NCBI GenBank assembly: GCA_029204225.1
Contig: CM055100.1
Location: 54,185,711-54,249,710 of the forward strand
Direction of reading: 5' to 3'
DNA: 64,000 nt
DNA from: Diphasiastrum complanatum
Lineage: Eukaryota > Streptophyta > Lycopodiopsida > Lycopodiales > Lycopodiaceae
Below, piece by piece: positions 13,818-24,201 of this stretch (position 1 is its first letter; each line of letters starts with the position of its first letter). The position numbers and the translations under genes were made by a program. The notes under the pieces were generated by a model. That model did not search any database, was not told the origin of the DNA, and was given only the letters and a program-made list of their open reading frames with translations.

Positions 13818-15394
13818 TGTGAATGAAAGCCTATGAGATGCACAAAGATCTCTTGATAATAAGTGATCTAAGATAGATTTTTAGCTTTCAAAGAAGCTTC
13901 TAATCTCGGCCCAATCAACGTAGTTCAACTTGGATAATGGTATAATAGATCTACTTCAAATATCCTAGCAAATCACTCCTCCAAAAAATTGATTCTAGTA
14001 CAATTTTGTTTGATATTTCACACACACTTAAGATTTGAACAAATCAACCTTATAGATCTGATCTAATGCTTCAAAATGAATTGCTTCAATGAATCAAAAC
14101 ACTATTTGATCATTAGCATTCAATGGATTGAACTAGATCTAGACAATGCAACAAAAACGAAATGCAATGCTACTCAAGAATCCAAATTTTCTATTTCCAA
14201 TAGCATTGTTTTCCACTCCCACTAATCATAATGGAGAGTAAGAGAAAAATACAACACAAATTGCCAACAACTCAAGTTCCATTTTGAGTTTAAGAGTCAT
14301 ATTATCGAGATTTATCTTTTGTCTTCGGTCAGGGTTCTTCGAAGGTTGAAATAGAAAAACAAGTTAAAAGAGTCTCGAGATGATTGACAACAAGCTTTAC
14401 TCATTATTTAAGGCCAATACATGAAGTGAAGACAAAACCACCAAATGCTCAAAGAAATTAGCTTACTCTAAAGCTCTCCAAGCACTCACTTAAAGAGGGG
14501 ATCACGGTAGCTCTCATATATATACAAAAAGATGATGGTGCACCCTCTCTACCATGAGCCATTACCTTCCATATGTTACTCCTTGATTACATGAATCGTG
14601 CTCCTTGATTGAAAGCTTGATTTGAGCTACCTCTTGACTTTTCATTGACTTTTGATTCAAAGCATAATAGGTGAAAATAAAGCTGTATAAAGTCTTACAG
14701 TAAAGAGAGTACCATAAAGCGAAGCAAGTTTTAGGAAACCCAACTGTTACCTGCCACCATCCCACAAAACACAACTGCACGAGTTAGTTACGTGAGGAAG
14801 ATAGGTGTCATAGTTGATCATCAGTTGTTATCCATGTCCGAAACAAGATTCACTACCTTATCAGCTTGATTGCAATTAAAAATAATACTCCAATCTTCCC
14901 AATCATAAAATTCAAAGTTAGCAATACATCCTGCCCTATAACAAAATTCGTATAAGGGCAAATGCCATACCGATCAGTACAAGAGCAAAAGGAATGTATT
15001 AGATTCATATTAGCATACTACACATAAGAAGCTATCCTGTTATACACAGATGAAATGAGACCTGGCTTCGGCATTAGTGCTAGGTACTAGGGCAGATCCG
15101 GTGCCATGCTAGCCCCAGGAACTCCCATGAGAATCGATGGGAGTCGAAGCACCTTATGGCTTGGGCAAATCCATGCCATACAAGCACGTCAAGGCCAAGC
15201 TCTTCCTAAATCCATAGCATGCTAACAAAATGCCACCTCATATAGCTTCATACCTAGATGCGAGGCGAAGAGATTTCCTGCGAGCTACCCATCTCCAACT
15301 ACTTTAAGCGAAAATCTCCTTATGTACTAATGATTTCAAACCAAGAATACCAGATTAATAAAAGTGCATTTTCATTATAAGAGTATCATAGTTT
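13818..15394. other. Leader-like sequence and unassigned stretch
   Basis: The part nearest 13817, on the minus strand, resembles the leader seen at 11741-12195. From about 14300 to 15394 I recognise no coding sequence. A GC-richer patch at about 15060-15290 contains GGGCAAATCCATGCCA at 15174, a 16-mer also present in the repeat array at 56.4 kb. Confidence 0.45.
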
Positions 15395-15748
15395 TATATG
15401 GTGGCTCATTTGGCCATAATTGACAATGGAAGCTAAATCTTGGTTTTGGAGCTAAATCTAGTGTTTTCTCTCTATTTGTCTTTGTTTTTATGCATTGATT
15501 GGGTTCTAAGCTTAGTATACTTTATTCTCAGCTTGCTGTCTGTACTTTGACAGGTTTTTACATGTGTGAAACCAGCAAGTACAAGTTTTGATCAATAATG
15601 ATTGTTCTTGTTAGATTTCTTGATGTAGATGTGATCTAAATGCTATCTAATCTTGTGTAGATTGATAGGTTGATCTAATCTAACACCCAATCACACTTGT
15701 GGATCTGATTTAGATCCATTCTTGGTTCTTTTTTGCTGTACTTTGACA
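15395..15748 (+). mobile_element. Copia LTR fragment, plus orientation
   Basis: This is the inverted counterpart of 12208-12563. It ends exactly at the LTR 3' terminus CTTTGACA, but no PBS follows; the next bases already belong to a gag zinc knuckle. Its 5' part is missing relative to a full LTR. Confidence 0.85.
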
Positions 15749-16685
15749 CTTTTGTGGGAAGAAAGGACACGAATGTTATAAGAAGAAGAATGCACAAAGG
15801 GAGTGAAGATCAAGACAATCTTGCACAAGGGAAGGAGGAAGAGGATGGCTTCAACACATCCTTGATGGTAGCATCTACACCAAGATCAAGCCAAGAGACA
15901 TGGTGGATTGATAGTGGGGCTATCTCCCACATGTCATTCAACAAGAAGTCAATCTACACTGCTAGTGATCAAGAATGTAAGATAGATGGCGTAGGATCTA
16001 TTCCATTATGCTTAGGATCGTCTAAGAGGATATATCTTGATAATGTTTTGTATATTCCATCCATTACAAAAAACTTGCTTAGTGTTGGTCAACTAATGGA
16101 CAATGGACTATATGTACATAAGAATGGAGTGTGTTCCATCTTGAAAAGTGAGAAGTGCATAGCTAGTAGCATTAAGCAAGGAAGGCTTTTTAAGTTGGAT
16201 GCTAATGTGGCCATTGAAAGTGTGAATATGGTTTGGGAGGAGTTGACTCAAGTGGAGCTTTGGCACAAAAGATTAGGCCATCCAAATCTTCAAGCAATGG
16301 AATTCATGGCATCAAAGGAGCTAGCCCTCGGCCTACCAAAATCTTCCAAGAAGTGTGGCAAAGTGTGTGAGGCTTGTGGTCTTGCAAAGTCACACAAGAC
16401 TTCCTACAAGAGATCTTTGACAAGATCTACCTCACCTTTGGATCTTATTCATTAGATGTACATGCTCCTTCTCATGAAAGTAATGGAGGTGCCTTAATGT
16501 ATGTGACTTTCATAGATGATTGTACTAGATTCACTTGGATTGAATCATTGTCTAAGAAAAGCCTTGTATATGAAGCTTTTGTAAAGTTTAAGTCTCTAGT
16601 GGAAAAGCAACTTAGTTCTTGCATTAAAGTTCTAAGATGTGATAATGGAGGAAAATATATCTCCAACAAGATGATGCTTTTGTGA
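15749..16685 (+). pseudogene. Copia zinc knuckle-protease-integrase pseudogene
   Basis: The reading frame starts inside a CCHC knuckle (FCGKKGHECYKKK, about 15752-15790, in a different frame from the rest). It continues in the frame 15733-16455 with aspartic protease WWIDSGAISHMS (DSG catalytic triad), SIPLCLGSSKRIYLDNVLYIP, a GAG-pre-integrase domain ending LWHKRLGHPN, and a degraded HHCC finger with C-x2-C. A one-base shift at about 16452 moves the integrase core to the next frame: VTFIDDCTRFTW and LRCDNGGKY. The frame stops at 16685 before the third catalytic residue (Glu) of the DDE integrase. Roughly 310 residues of pol remain; reverse transcriptase and RNase H are absent. The element is dead. 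Confidence 0.9.
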
Positions 16686-16694
16686 GATCAATGA

Positions 16695-17017
16695 CATTAA
16701 GAGAGAGCTCACTTGTGTTTTGGTGAGGACTTGTTGATGTCTAAGCCTTCGAAAAGGATGTTGTAGAACATGTTCGAGATAGATCTCATATGAGGATGTC
16801 CTAGGCGTTGATGCCATATGATATTCTTGTCTGATGAAGGTGTAGACGAAGATTTTTCTTCATAAGTAAGTGCACATGCATGACTTAATGTATAGAGATG
16901 ACCATCTCTATACCCTTTGACCAGAACATTCAAGTTGTTTTCTAGAATGAGGCATTGATTTGCGTCAAATGTGATAGTGTAGCCTCGATCAACAATATAC
17001 CTAGCCTCAATGCCCAT
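16695..17017 (-). pseudogene. Copia pol fragment (GAG-pre-integrase), minus strand
   Basis: The minus-strand frame 17017-16709 shows a protease tail followed by the GAG-pre-integrase signature HQRLGHPHMRSI. It is a second, unrelated-looking copia piece placed head to head against the plus-strand integrase that ends at 16685. No integrase catalytic core follows, so it is a truncated relic. Confidence 0.78.
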
Positions 17018-17978
17018 TACTACTCATTGTAATTCTCTACTCATTACATGGCGAGGTAGCATTTCCCATAGTACTTGACATGATTTCATAAAGCTTATTG
17101 CTGCTTGTGGGAATTATTTTGAGCATCTCGAGAATTTAGCAACACCAGTATATATAGCCTCAACCTTATACTGGCATATAGCCTCGACCCTTTGTAACTT
17201 CCAAATGGTAGTTATGTGCACAACTTCACTCTCATGCACTAGAAGTACACTATTGTTTGACCCGAACTTTAGTCACAATTGCCCATGTATACACTAGAGT
17301 TATCCTAAGCTAACTCAAGTGCCTCCTAGACTTCATTCATGTTTTTATTTAACCTTTGATTAGAGGCTAATTTACTTCACTTAATTAGGGATATAGCATC
17401 TCCACTCACTACTTTCACTATTCCTAGCCTTCTTAGACTCTCTCCACCTTATTGAAACATTCTAGCATATACTTGGGTCTTTCCCAAAGTCGTTGGAAGA
17501 TTTTCTCACACACATTTTTAGACACCATTTTATAATTACATGCACCAAACACACAATTTTCACATATTCCAATGTGATTTCTCTGTCTTAGCACATCTCT
17601 TAATATCCCCATACAAAATGTTCTCCATACATAAACAATTCTTCTCCTACGAGCATCCTCACAAGCACAAGATCATGCATGGCGAACGCTGGCAAGCAAT
17701 AATCAAGGTTTTCTATAATCACAAGCAACACAATATTCTGAAGCATAGAGAATCAAATACATGCTGGGCAACATTAGATTTACTTGCTACTTTGGCCAAC
17801 AATGAATGACCTCCCAAATGCAGGATATTTGAGGTGAATGTCTTAGAGGAGGTCTTAAGAACACTGCTCTCACACATCTTCTACAGTAAAACATAATATC
17901 ATAAATATGTACTACCTCAGGGTGAAAGACCCAGGTTCAATCAACTACTAGTTTTCTTCAACCGCCGCTTGTCTAGTC
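17018..17978. other. Gene-free stretch
   Basis: I see no gene or repeat family here. Small ORFs lack recognisable features. Confidence 0.5.
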
Positions 17979-17984
17979 TTTATT
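17979..17984 (-). terminator. Candidate poly(A) signal of phytocyanin gene
   Basis: The minus strand reads AATAAA about 265 nt after the phytocyanin stop codon, a normal distance for a plant 3' UTR. Confidence 0.4.
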
Positions 17985-18248
17985 AGTTTGCTTCAAGTAA
18001 ACATATCCGATCAAAATAGCTTACATGTATTAAAAGGAAACTGAAAGCCTTACAAGGTTCCAGCTTACTCATCTCATGATTTGGAAGCAGGCAAAAAGGT
18101 TTCCATGGATTAAGCGCTCTGAATCTGATATGCAATCTCTGCTGTATGCAATAAGCTTGGAACTTGGAAGGAAAGGCTCCGATCACTGAATCTTAATAAT
18201 AAGAGGCAAAACTTACAACAACTACTAATCATTCTTCTGATCGCAGAT

Positions 18249-19084
18249 CTATAGAAGCGCTCCCATTGAAGCTGCGGCAGAGAAGAAGAATAAACAAATC
18301 AGATTGAACAATTGAGGACCTTTTGGAGGGTGGGCGCCCCTGCTAGTGCTGGGTACCGAACCGGGTGGCGGAGGTGGCGGCAGCTGAAAGCCATTGTTTA
18401 AATCAGGGGACTGATTCTCATCATCGCCAGCACTTGGTGGCGAAGTGGGTGGCAGTCCTTGGCCGTAAGCTACAGTGATTGGGAAGCGCATCCCTTCTAG
18501 ACAGTGGCTGCCGTCGTAAGCAGTGCAGAGAAAGTAGGTTGTACCGGTGCTGGTGAGAGGAACGACCGATTGTGTAGAGCCTTCGGAGGACCAGTATAGG
18601 ACGGTGGTGTCGTTGTTATCAGTAGAATCACACGACAAATACGTATCAAAGGAGTTGGACTGCTCCACAGTATGGTTGGCTGCATAGTTGAAGACTGCAC
18701 ACAGAAGTAATGCCATATCCACATCATGGGCAGGAAAAGAATTTACAGAGTAGGTTGAGGAACAGAATGGGGACGTAAAGCTTGAAATGTTGATTACTGA
18801 CTTGGCTACTGGGGGCTAAACACAAAAGCAGAATGAAATCGATTCAGAAACTGACCAAGAGTATCGCCAAGCGAGAACGTTTTGTTAGAAGCCCACTCCG
18901 TATAGTTAATGGGATTTGTGAATTTGGCAACCCAGCCTATGTCGTCTCCAACTATGTACGTATTATAAGCCTCGCATGAATTAAGCTCGGAGATCAATAA
19001 GGCCATCCACAGAATCCACCGTCGCATCAAAGCTGCTCCCCGATTGCCATTCTGCATTTCGGTAATTGGTTTTACGTAGGACAT
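18249..19084 (-). CDS. Phytocyanin (uclacyanin/early nodulin-like), GPI-anchored type, two exons
   Basis: Exon 1 runs from 19084 or 19027 to 18856, the intron from 18855 to 18695 (GTCAGT..TGCAG, 161 nt), and exon 2 from 18694 to 18249. The phase-1 junction restores GDTLVFNY. I prefer the ATG at 19027 because it opens directly into a signal peptide (MRRWILWMALLISELNSCEA) and gives about 205 aa; two in-frame ATGs lie upstream. The plastocyanin-like domain shows YIVGDDIGW, YTEWASNKTFSLGDTL, and ligands His (NHTV), Cys (YFLC), His (GSHC) and Met (EGM), with the disulfide cysteines YLSC and SHC. The Cys-to-His spacing is two residues longer than the usual C-x4-H. A proline-rich, arabinogalactan-like stretch with six prolines in a row precedes a hydrophobic C-terminus (LFNLICLFFFSAAASMG), fitting GPI anchoring at the cell surface. 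The family is thought to work in electron transfer or cell-wall processes. The gene looks intact. Confidence 0.95.
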
Positions 19085-19358
19085 TGTGTTAGTTTCTTAG
19101 ACGGATCCACTCGTATCGCAACAATACAAACCTGAACTGAAATCTTCGCAGATCCGTCTCTCTGTTCACAAGAAAGGGTCATCAATTGAGACGCAATTTA
19201 ATTTTCCACAACAGGCCAGCACGCTTTATTTGGCCGTCCAGGGTACTTTCATTCAGTCAGGACCCATGATATGTTCCTGGCATCGATCCTCAGTGATCTC
19301 TTTGCGTCTCTGTCACTCTTTTGAAGAGCTAGATGTAGGGAGTAACAGAAGATGCAAG

Positions 19359-19366
19359 CATAAATA
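19359..19366 (-). promoter_or_regulatory. Candidate TATA box of phytocyanin gene
   Basis: The minus strand reads TATTTATG about 280-330 nt upstream of the possible start codons. It would imply a 5' UTR of about 250-300 nt. It is only a motif match. Confidence 0.25.
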
Positions 19367-19736
19367 GCAGTACTATAGGAGCTACATGATACTGCCTTGA
19401 ACCGTCATCATCTCTGAACACTGGAGTCTCAACTCCCAATTGATTCCTTAGCATCTCCGTTTCCTCAACCATTATTTGTTGGCAAATTGTAATTAGAAAA
19501 ATTGCAGAAAATCAAGTCGATATTGCAATGTACGACTACCATATTCTTAAGCAGTATTTCCCCACACCTGCTGCACGGGGCGTAGGTACGCTTGGCCAGC
19601 CCAACAGCATCGATTACCGTCCATCACAGCGATCTACCAACAACGAACTGGGCCCGTCCACTTACCTTCCCAACAGCGACGTCATACTTTCCTACCACCT
19701 GCACCAACGCAACACCTGCACCAACGCAACACTCCA

Positions 19737-19738
<2 letters not shown>

Positions 19739-19771
<33 letters not shown>
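19739..19771. repeat. (TC)n microsatellite
   Basis: About 16 TC units, followed by a C/T-rich tract to about 19840. Confidence 0.95.
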
Positions 19772-19774
<3 letters not shown>

Positions 19775-20067
19775 GTTTTGCCCCCTTTCCTTTCCTTTCT
19801 TTTCCTTTCGCTTTTCCTTTTCCTTTTCGTTTCGGACTTTCTCCTCCATTATTCGAAAACCTACTTTTAGGCTTTAAATGAGCGATTATATCACAATTTG
19901 CATCGAGCCACTTTGGCAGTCACCTCTATGAACACTTTCCTTCACTTTTACTCCACAACTCAAGTTCCATATAAGTGTCTTTTATTTTCAAAATTTTCAT
20001 AAGAATCTCAACATTAACTAGATCTGTGGCCTCCTCTCTCCTCGAGATACTGCCTCTTCATCATTGC

Positions 20068-20069
<2 letters not shown>

Positions 20070-20146
<77 letters not shown>
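20070..20146. repeat. Compound (CT)n(CA)n microsatellite
   Basis: About 23 CT units pass directly into about 15 CA units. Confidence 0.97.
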
Positions 20147-20147
<1 letters not shown>

Positions 20148-22177
20148 TTTAGATGATGCAATCTCTTTTTAACTACATATTATCTTTTTTAAGAAACAAT
20201 TTTTTTACTTTTTCTAACCATGATCTCTTTTTTGAACTTTTTTATTGTAGTGGGGCCATACTATGTTTTTGAGATTTCTTTAAGGCCATAATGTGCTTTA
20301 GAAATTTCTTTATGATCAGTAGGCGCCTTGTAATTCTTGATAGCATCTCTAAAAAATATGAACAAATAAAGGTTCGATGGGCAAAATTCATCTACCTAGT
20401 CATGCTTGCAAGGCACATAGTACTAGTTTGAAGACCTCAATTCTATAACTTCATTAGGTGCCATTTTTTTTTGTAGAGCTGAAATCTTCTATGCATAAGA
20501 TGTCGCAGCAAACCTTCTGTGTGACTAGTAACATTGAAATAAATTTGATAATGAATATGGGACCTTTGAGAACTTCCAACTCCCTTTTATTAAGCAATAA
20601 TTACAAGATTGGCATCCCATTAAGGCACCTTAGCCTTGTCCAAAGCTAAATCCCATCGATAGAATTTGACATCAATCTGGTTCTTTGTGACTTGAAACTC
20701 CATTTAAATGGCCTTTCATTGATAACTTGCACCTTTGGTTCTCTTTGGTTGCACGAGTGTGGTGGAATTTGTATAATGCGAGAAGTCATCTTTAAGTATA
20801 CTCACTATTTGCTTTGAGAGTAAATAGATGATAGTTAAAAATGACTTCATAGTCATAGGTGCCTTCTAGTGGCTCTTGAGGTGGCCATCAAAGATCTACT
20901 CTTTAAACAATATGAACACCAACATTTACTCCGTCTGTGATGTTGCCACCTTCATACCCATTGAGCTAAGATGGTCACATGATTGTAATTGTTTGGCTAT
21001 CTAGAGAAAAACTTCATATTTTTAACTATCGACCATAACCAGTACTTCAATCCAATTTACTAAATTGGTATAAGTGCGATCTTTGACAACAATTCTCTTC
21101 CATTGTCTCTTATATTCAAATTCATCATCTAAATATTCTATATGTGAACTTGACGCCATCTGACATTGATCTTTGATGGCCGTGGCCATGCCACCCTTGT
21201 TTGTGGATTGATCTTGATTGTCATATGGACCCTATTTTTCAGGGCAATCCTTATTTGTCCGCAATTATAAAGTGATTGCAATGCTTGTAACTAAGGTCTT
21301 CCTAACAAGACATATATGAATGTGATGATTCGAGTAGGCTCATCACAATATAATTTTATAACAAATCAAACACCAATAAGTTTGACTTGTATATCATTTG
21401 TTTCACATTGGATTAGTATTGCGACTTGATTGTTGTTTAAGTGCCACTAGCTTACAATTTTTACTCCATCAAGACATTAAAAAAGAAACAACTAAACATA
21501 TGACAAAATGTTCAAATAAATGAAGCATGACTATTAAAGTCACCCTTGGTTTCTCTAGTGCTAATGGCACATGCTCACTGTTGAGTTTTAAGTCTTGTCC
21601 TTCATATAACAATCCTCACCCCTTTGAGCAAATGTTCTTCCATGCTCTCAAACAGCTCTCTCTAGTTTGTACATTGAATTGTTAGTGCCTTAGTCACAAT
21701 AGATTATAGGCTCAACAACCCTTTTTATTATATCTTGCAATGCTCATGCCACACTTTGAGAGTAGAGTTACATATTTTTTATTGTCTTACAATAGTTGAT
21801 AGTTTCTTTTCCTCACTTCAATACTTCTTGTTCTTTTTTAAGTTGCCTTCACTAACAAAATGTAATATAGAATGAGATTGTGCTCCTTGTGTAGGGCTAT
21901 TTGTTATCTTTTTGCCTCTATCACACTCATTGTATGGCTGTTCTTTGATTGATAATTCCTCTTCTATGATCAGCTTCACAACTAGCATCGTCTCAAGCAA
22001 AGTATCCAACCAGCTCGTGTCCTCACTTTGGTAGTACAACCATTTCTCACCATCTCTACTAAAAACAATAGTGTCCTTGGCATTTCCAAATCATCGATCC
22101 ACTCTTCAATCCACTCTCCTACTAGTAATTTCTTAGATTTTTTTCACATCACATGTACATCAGCATTTTCGTAATCT
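20147..22177. other. Gene-free stretch
   Basis: AT-rich sequence with many stops in all frames. A minus-strand frame at 21818-22039 (YYQSEDTSWLDTLLETM..) has protein-like composition but no family signature I recognise. Confidence 0.45.
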
Positions 22178-22256
22178 TTCATCTATTTGATGTGAAGGTT
22201 TCACACGTGTGAAGACCCACCCAACACGTGTGAAACCTTCACATCAAATAGATGAA
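22178..22256. repeat. Perfect 33-bp inverted repeat (hairpin)
   Basis: Arms 22178-22210 and 22224-22256 are exact reverse complements by eye, separated by a 13-nt spacer. The arm ends with TTTCACACGTGT at the loop side. A perfect stem of this length in otherwise decayed DNA is unusual. It could be a small foldback/MITE, the target of a recent duplication, or a small-RNA precursor. Confidence 0.9.
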
Positions 22257-22639
22257 GGCAAGAGCAAGAGCAATTTCATGCATAATGAATCTACATTCAA
22301 ATGGCACTCAAAGCAATCAAAGTACATGAAAAAACTAAGTTCTCAACATGCTTTTGAGAAAAATAGCCTACTCTCGAGTAGAGAGAGAAAGTGAGTGAGC
22401 CCTCAAGTAGAGAGAGAGAGAGAGTATGAGAAAAAACATGTGTATCAGATAGATTGCTTCGCCTACCCTCCACACGTGGGAACATGCTCCACACATGTGA
22501 GATTTACATATGTACATGCAAATATAAACTTATCAAGCTAGATTTTTCAATATTTTCACACTCCTCAAAATTTAGCTCGATTACTATGCTAGTTTCCTCC
22601 AAAACTTAAGTAGCTAAGAACATTCTCAGGTAGATACTT

Positions 22640-23446
22640 TGGCATGAAATTGATGAGAAAACTAGCCAATAAGTCTGAAATTGCAGCAAGGCCACCATAG
22701 CCAAGACAAGGCTTCCTTGATTGAAAGACATCTCCAAGCATCAAGAAGAGCTTTCCCCCATTCGAGCACTTTTGTCATTGATTTCTTCCATCCTTGAAGA
22801 GCATGATTGACCCAAAAGCTCCCTCTCATTGAAAATAGCTGCAACTCCATGAGAAAATCAAGAGTCCTCCTTGACTCAAATGGATCCCAAATATCCAACA
22901 TCATGTTACCAAGATCTTGACAATTAGGCACACCAAGATTGGCAAGACTATGCATGCTATAGTAACAAAGAGTTTGCATCATATCTTCATGCTTAATTAC
23001 CATGCTAATATTAGATCTAATGAGGCTAAATACTTCATTCTGGAGATAAGTGTCCTTAGAGGATGGAGTTTACAATTTGCCTCAATACATGAAAAAAGAC
23101 AATTTTTCATACTATGAGTGAACAACTCACTCTTGCTCTTGAAAGAATCAAGAGTATACAATTGATGGAATAACCTTTTGCTTTTTAATTGAACTAAAAT
23201 CAATTTCAAACCATTAAGAACATCAACTATGTTCTCAAGAGAGACATCATACTCAACTAGTATGGCTTTACTCCAACTTTGAGATGCAAGAGTCTCAGTA
23301 CTAAAGCAAATTGATTCATCATATGACATAAGAGAAGCAAGCATGAGATGTATACCACTTGAAATGTGCTCCTCTTTCCCTTGAAATGTGAGCCACATAG
23401 GCTCATCCATGTCTCTTGAGATTCTTCTTGGGACTGATGGATGCAA
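22640..23446 (-). pseudogene. Unrecognised protein-coding remnant, two frames
   Basis: The minus-strand frames 23446-22997 (149 codons) and 23003-22662 (113 codons) lie end to end and differ by a frameshift. The first has leucine-rich, helical composition (SLENIVDVLNGLKLILVQL). The second carries aromatic, acidic blocks such as DIWDPFESRRTLDFLMELQ and SFWVNHALQGWKKSMTK. Compositions are protein-like and stops are few, so they probably derive from one coding sequence broken by an indel near 23000. I do not recognise a family; it may be an element-borne ORF or a captured gene fragment. Confidence 0.45.
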
Positions 23447-23454
23447 ATTTCATC

Positions 23455-24201
23455 TATGAAATCGAGCACACAGAATGAGTATCACCGATAGTTATAGTAC
23501 CCAAGAAGAATGGCAAAATGCGGATTTGTGTGAATCTGAAGGCACTAAATGCAGTCACCAAAAAGGATCATTTTTCTTTATCACTTACAAAAAGTGTCCT
23601 CGACAGGGTAGTTGGCGTTGAAGCCTACAATTTTCTGGACGACTACACACAGCTGCGAGTAGACCTCACCAAGCTACAGTAAGAGCTGATTTTGGCTCAA
23701 CAACACGAACAAGCAGGGCACCAGGAGATTGCCAAGAAGGAGGAGGGCCTCAACAACTATATCCAAAGCCTCTCCAAAGCGCTGACTGAGGCATCCACGA
23801 AGGTGTGGGAGCTTCAATCTGAAGCGTCCCAACGGCTTGCTCCCATCCAGATGCAACTAAACCTTTTGGAAGAAGAGAATACGCACCTGGGGACGGAGGT
23901 CAAAGCCCTACAAGAAGAAAAACTCGTCTGGTTAGCTCAACCTGCACCGGACTCAAGGCCGCTTTCTCAATTAGAAATGAATCTTCTACGGCATCAGGTG
24001 CAGGTTTATAGCCAAACCTTAAACAACTACCAGGCAGAGTTCAACAAATATCGGACAAGCGCAATGCACGAGCTCGCCCAGGCCAAGCAAACCCTCAAGG
24101 CCTGCCAGAAATTCATGGAAACAAAGGCCCAGCCCACCCCCGTGGTAATTCCACCGCCACCTACTTTTGACACTGCACAGGACAATACAAGCCAAGACTA
24201 G
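23455..24201 (+). pseudogene. Ty3/gypsy RT start continuing in frame into a coiled-coil ORF
   Basis: From about 23479 a frame reads VSPIVIVPKKNGKMRICVN, LKALNAVTKKDHFSLSL, then VLDRVVGVEAYNFLDDY. This is the N-terminal part of a Ty3/gypsy reverse transcriptase up to motif A. At about 23640 homology ends, yet the same frame runs on, with a single TAA at 23680-23682, to the stop at 24201. The continuation (from about 23692) is rich in Q, E, A and L with heptad-like spacing, e.g. LQSEASQRLAPIQMQLNLLEE, and is likely a coiled coil of about 130 residues. It ends in a proline-rich tail (PTPVVIPPPPTF). The first half is certain in family; the second is unrecognised and may be the capsid-like ORF of another element into which, or beside which, the RT fragment was joined. 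Confidence 0.6.
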
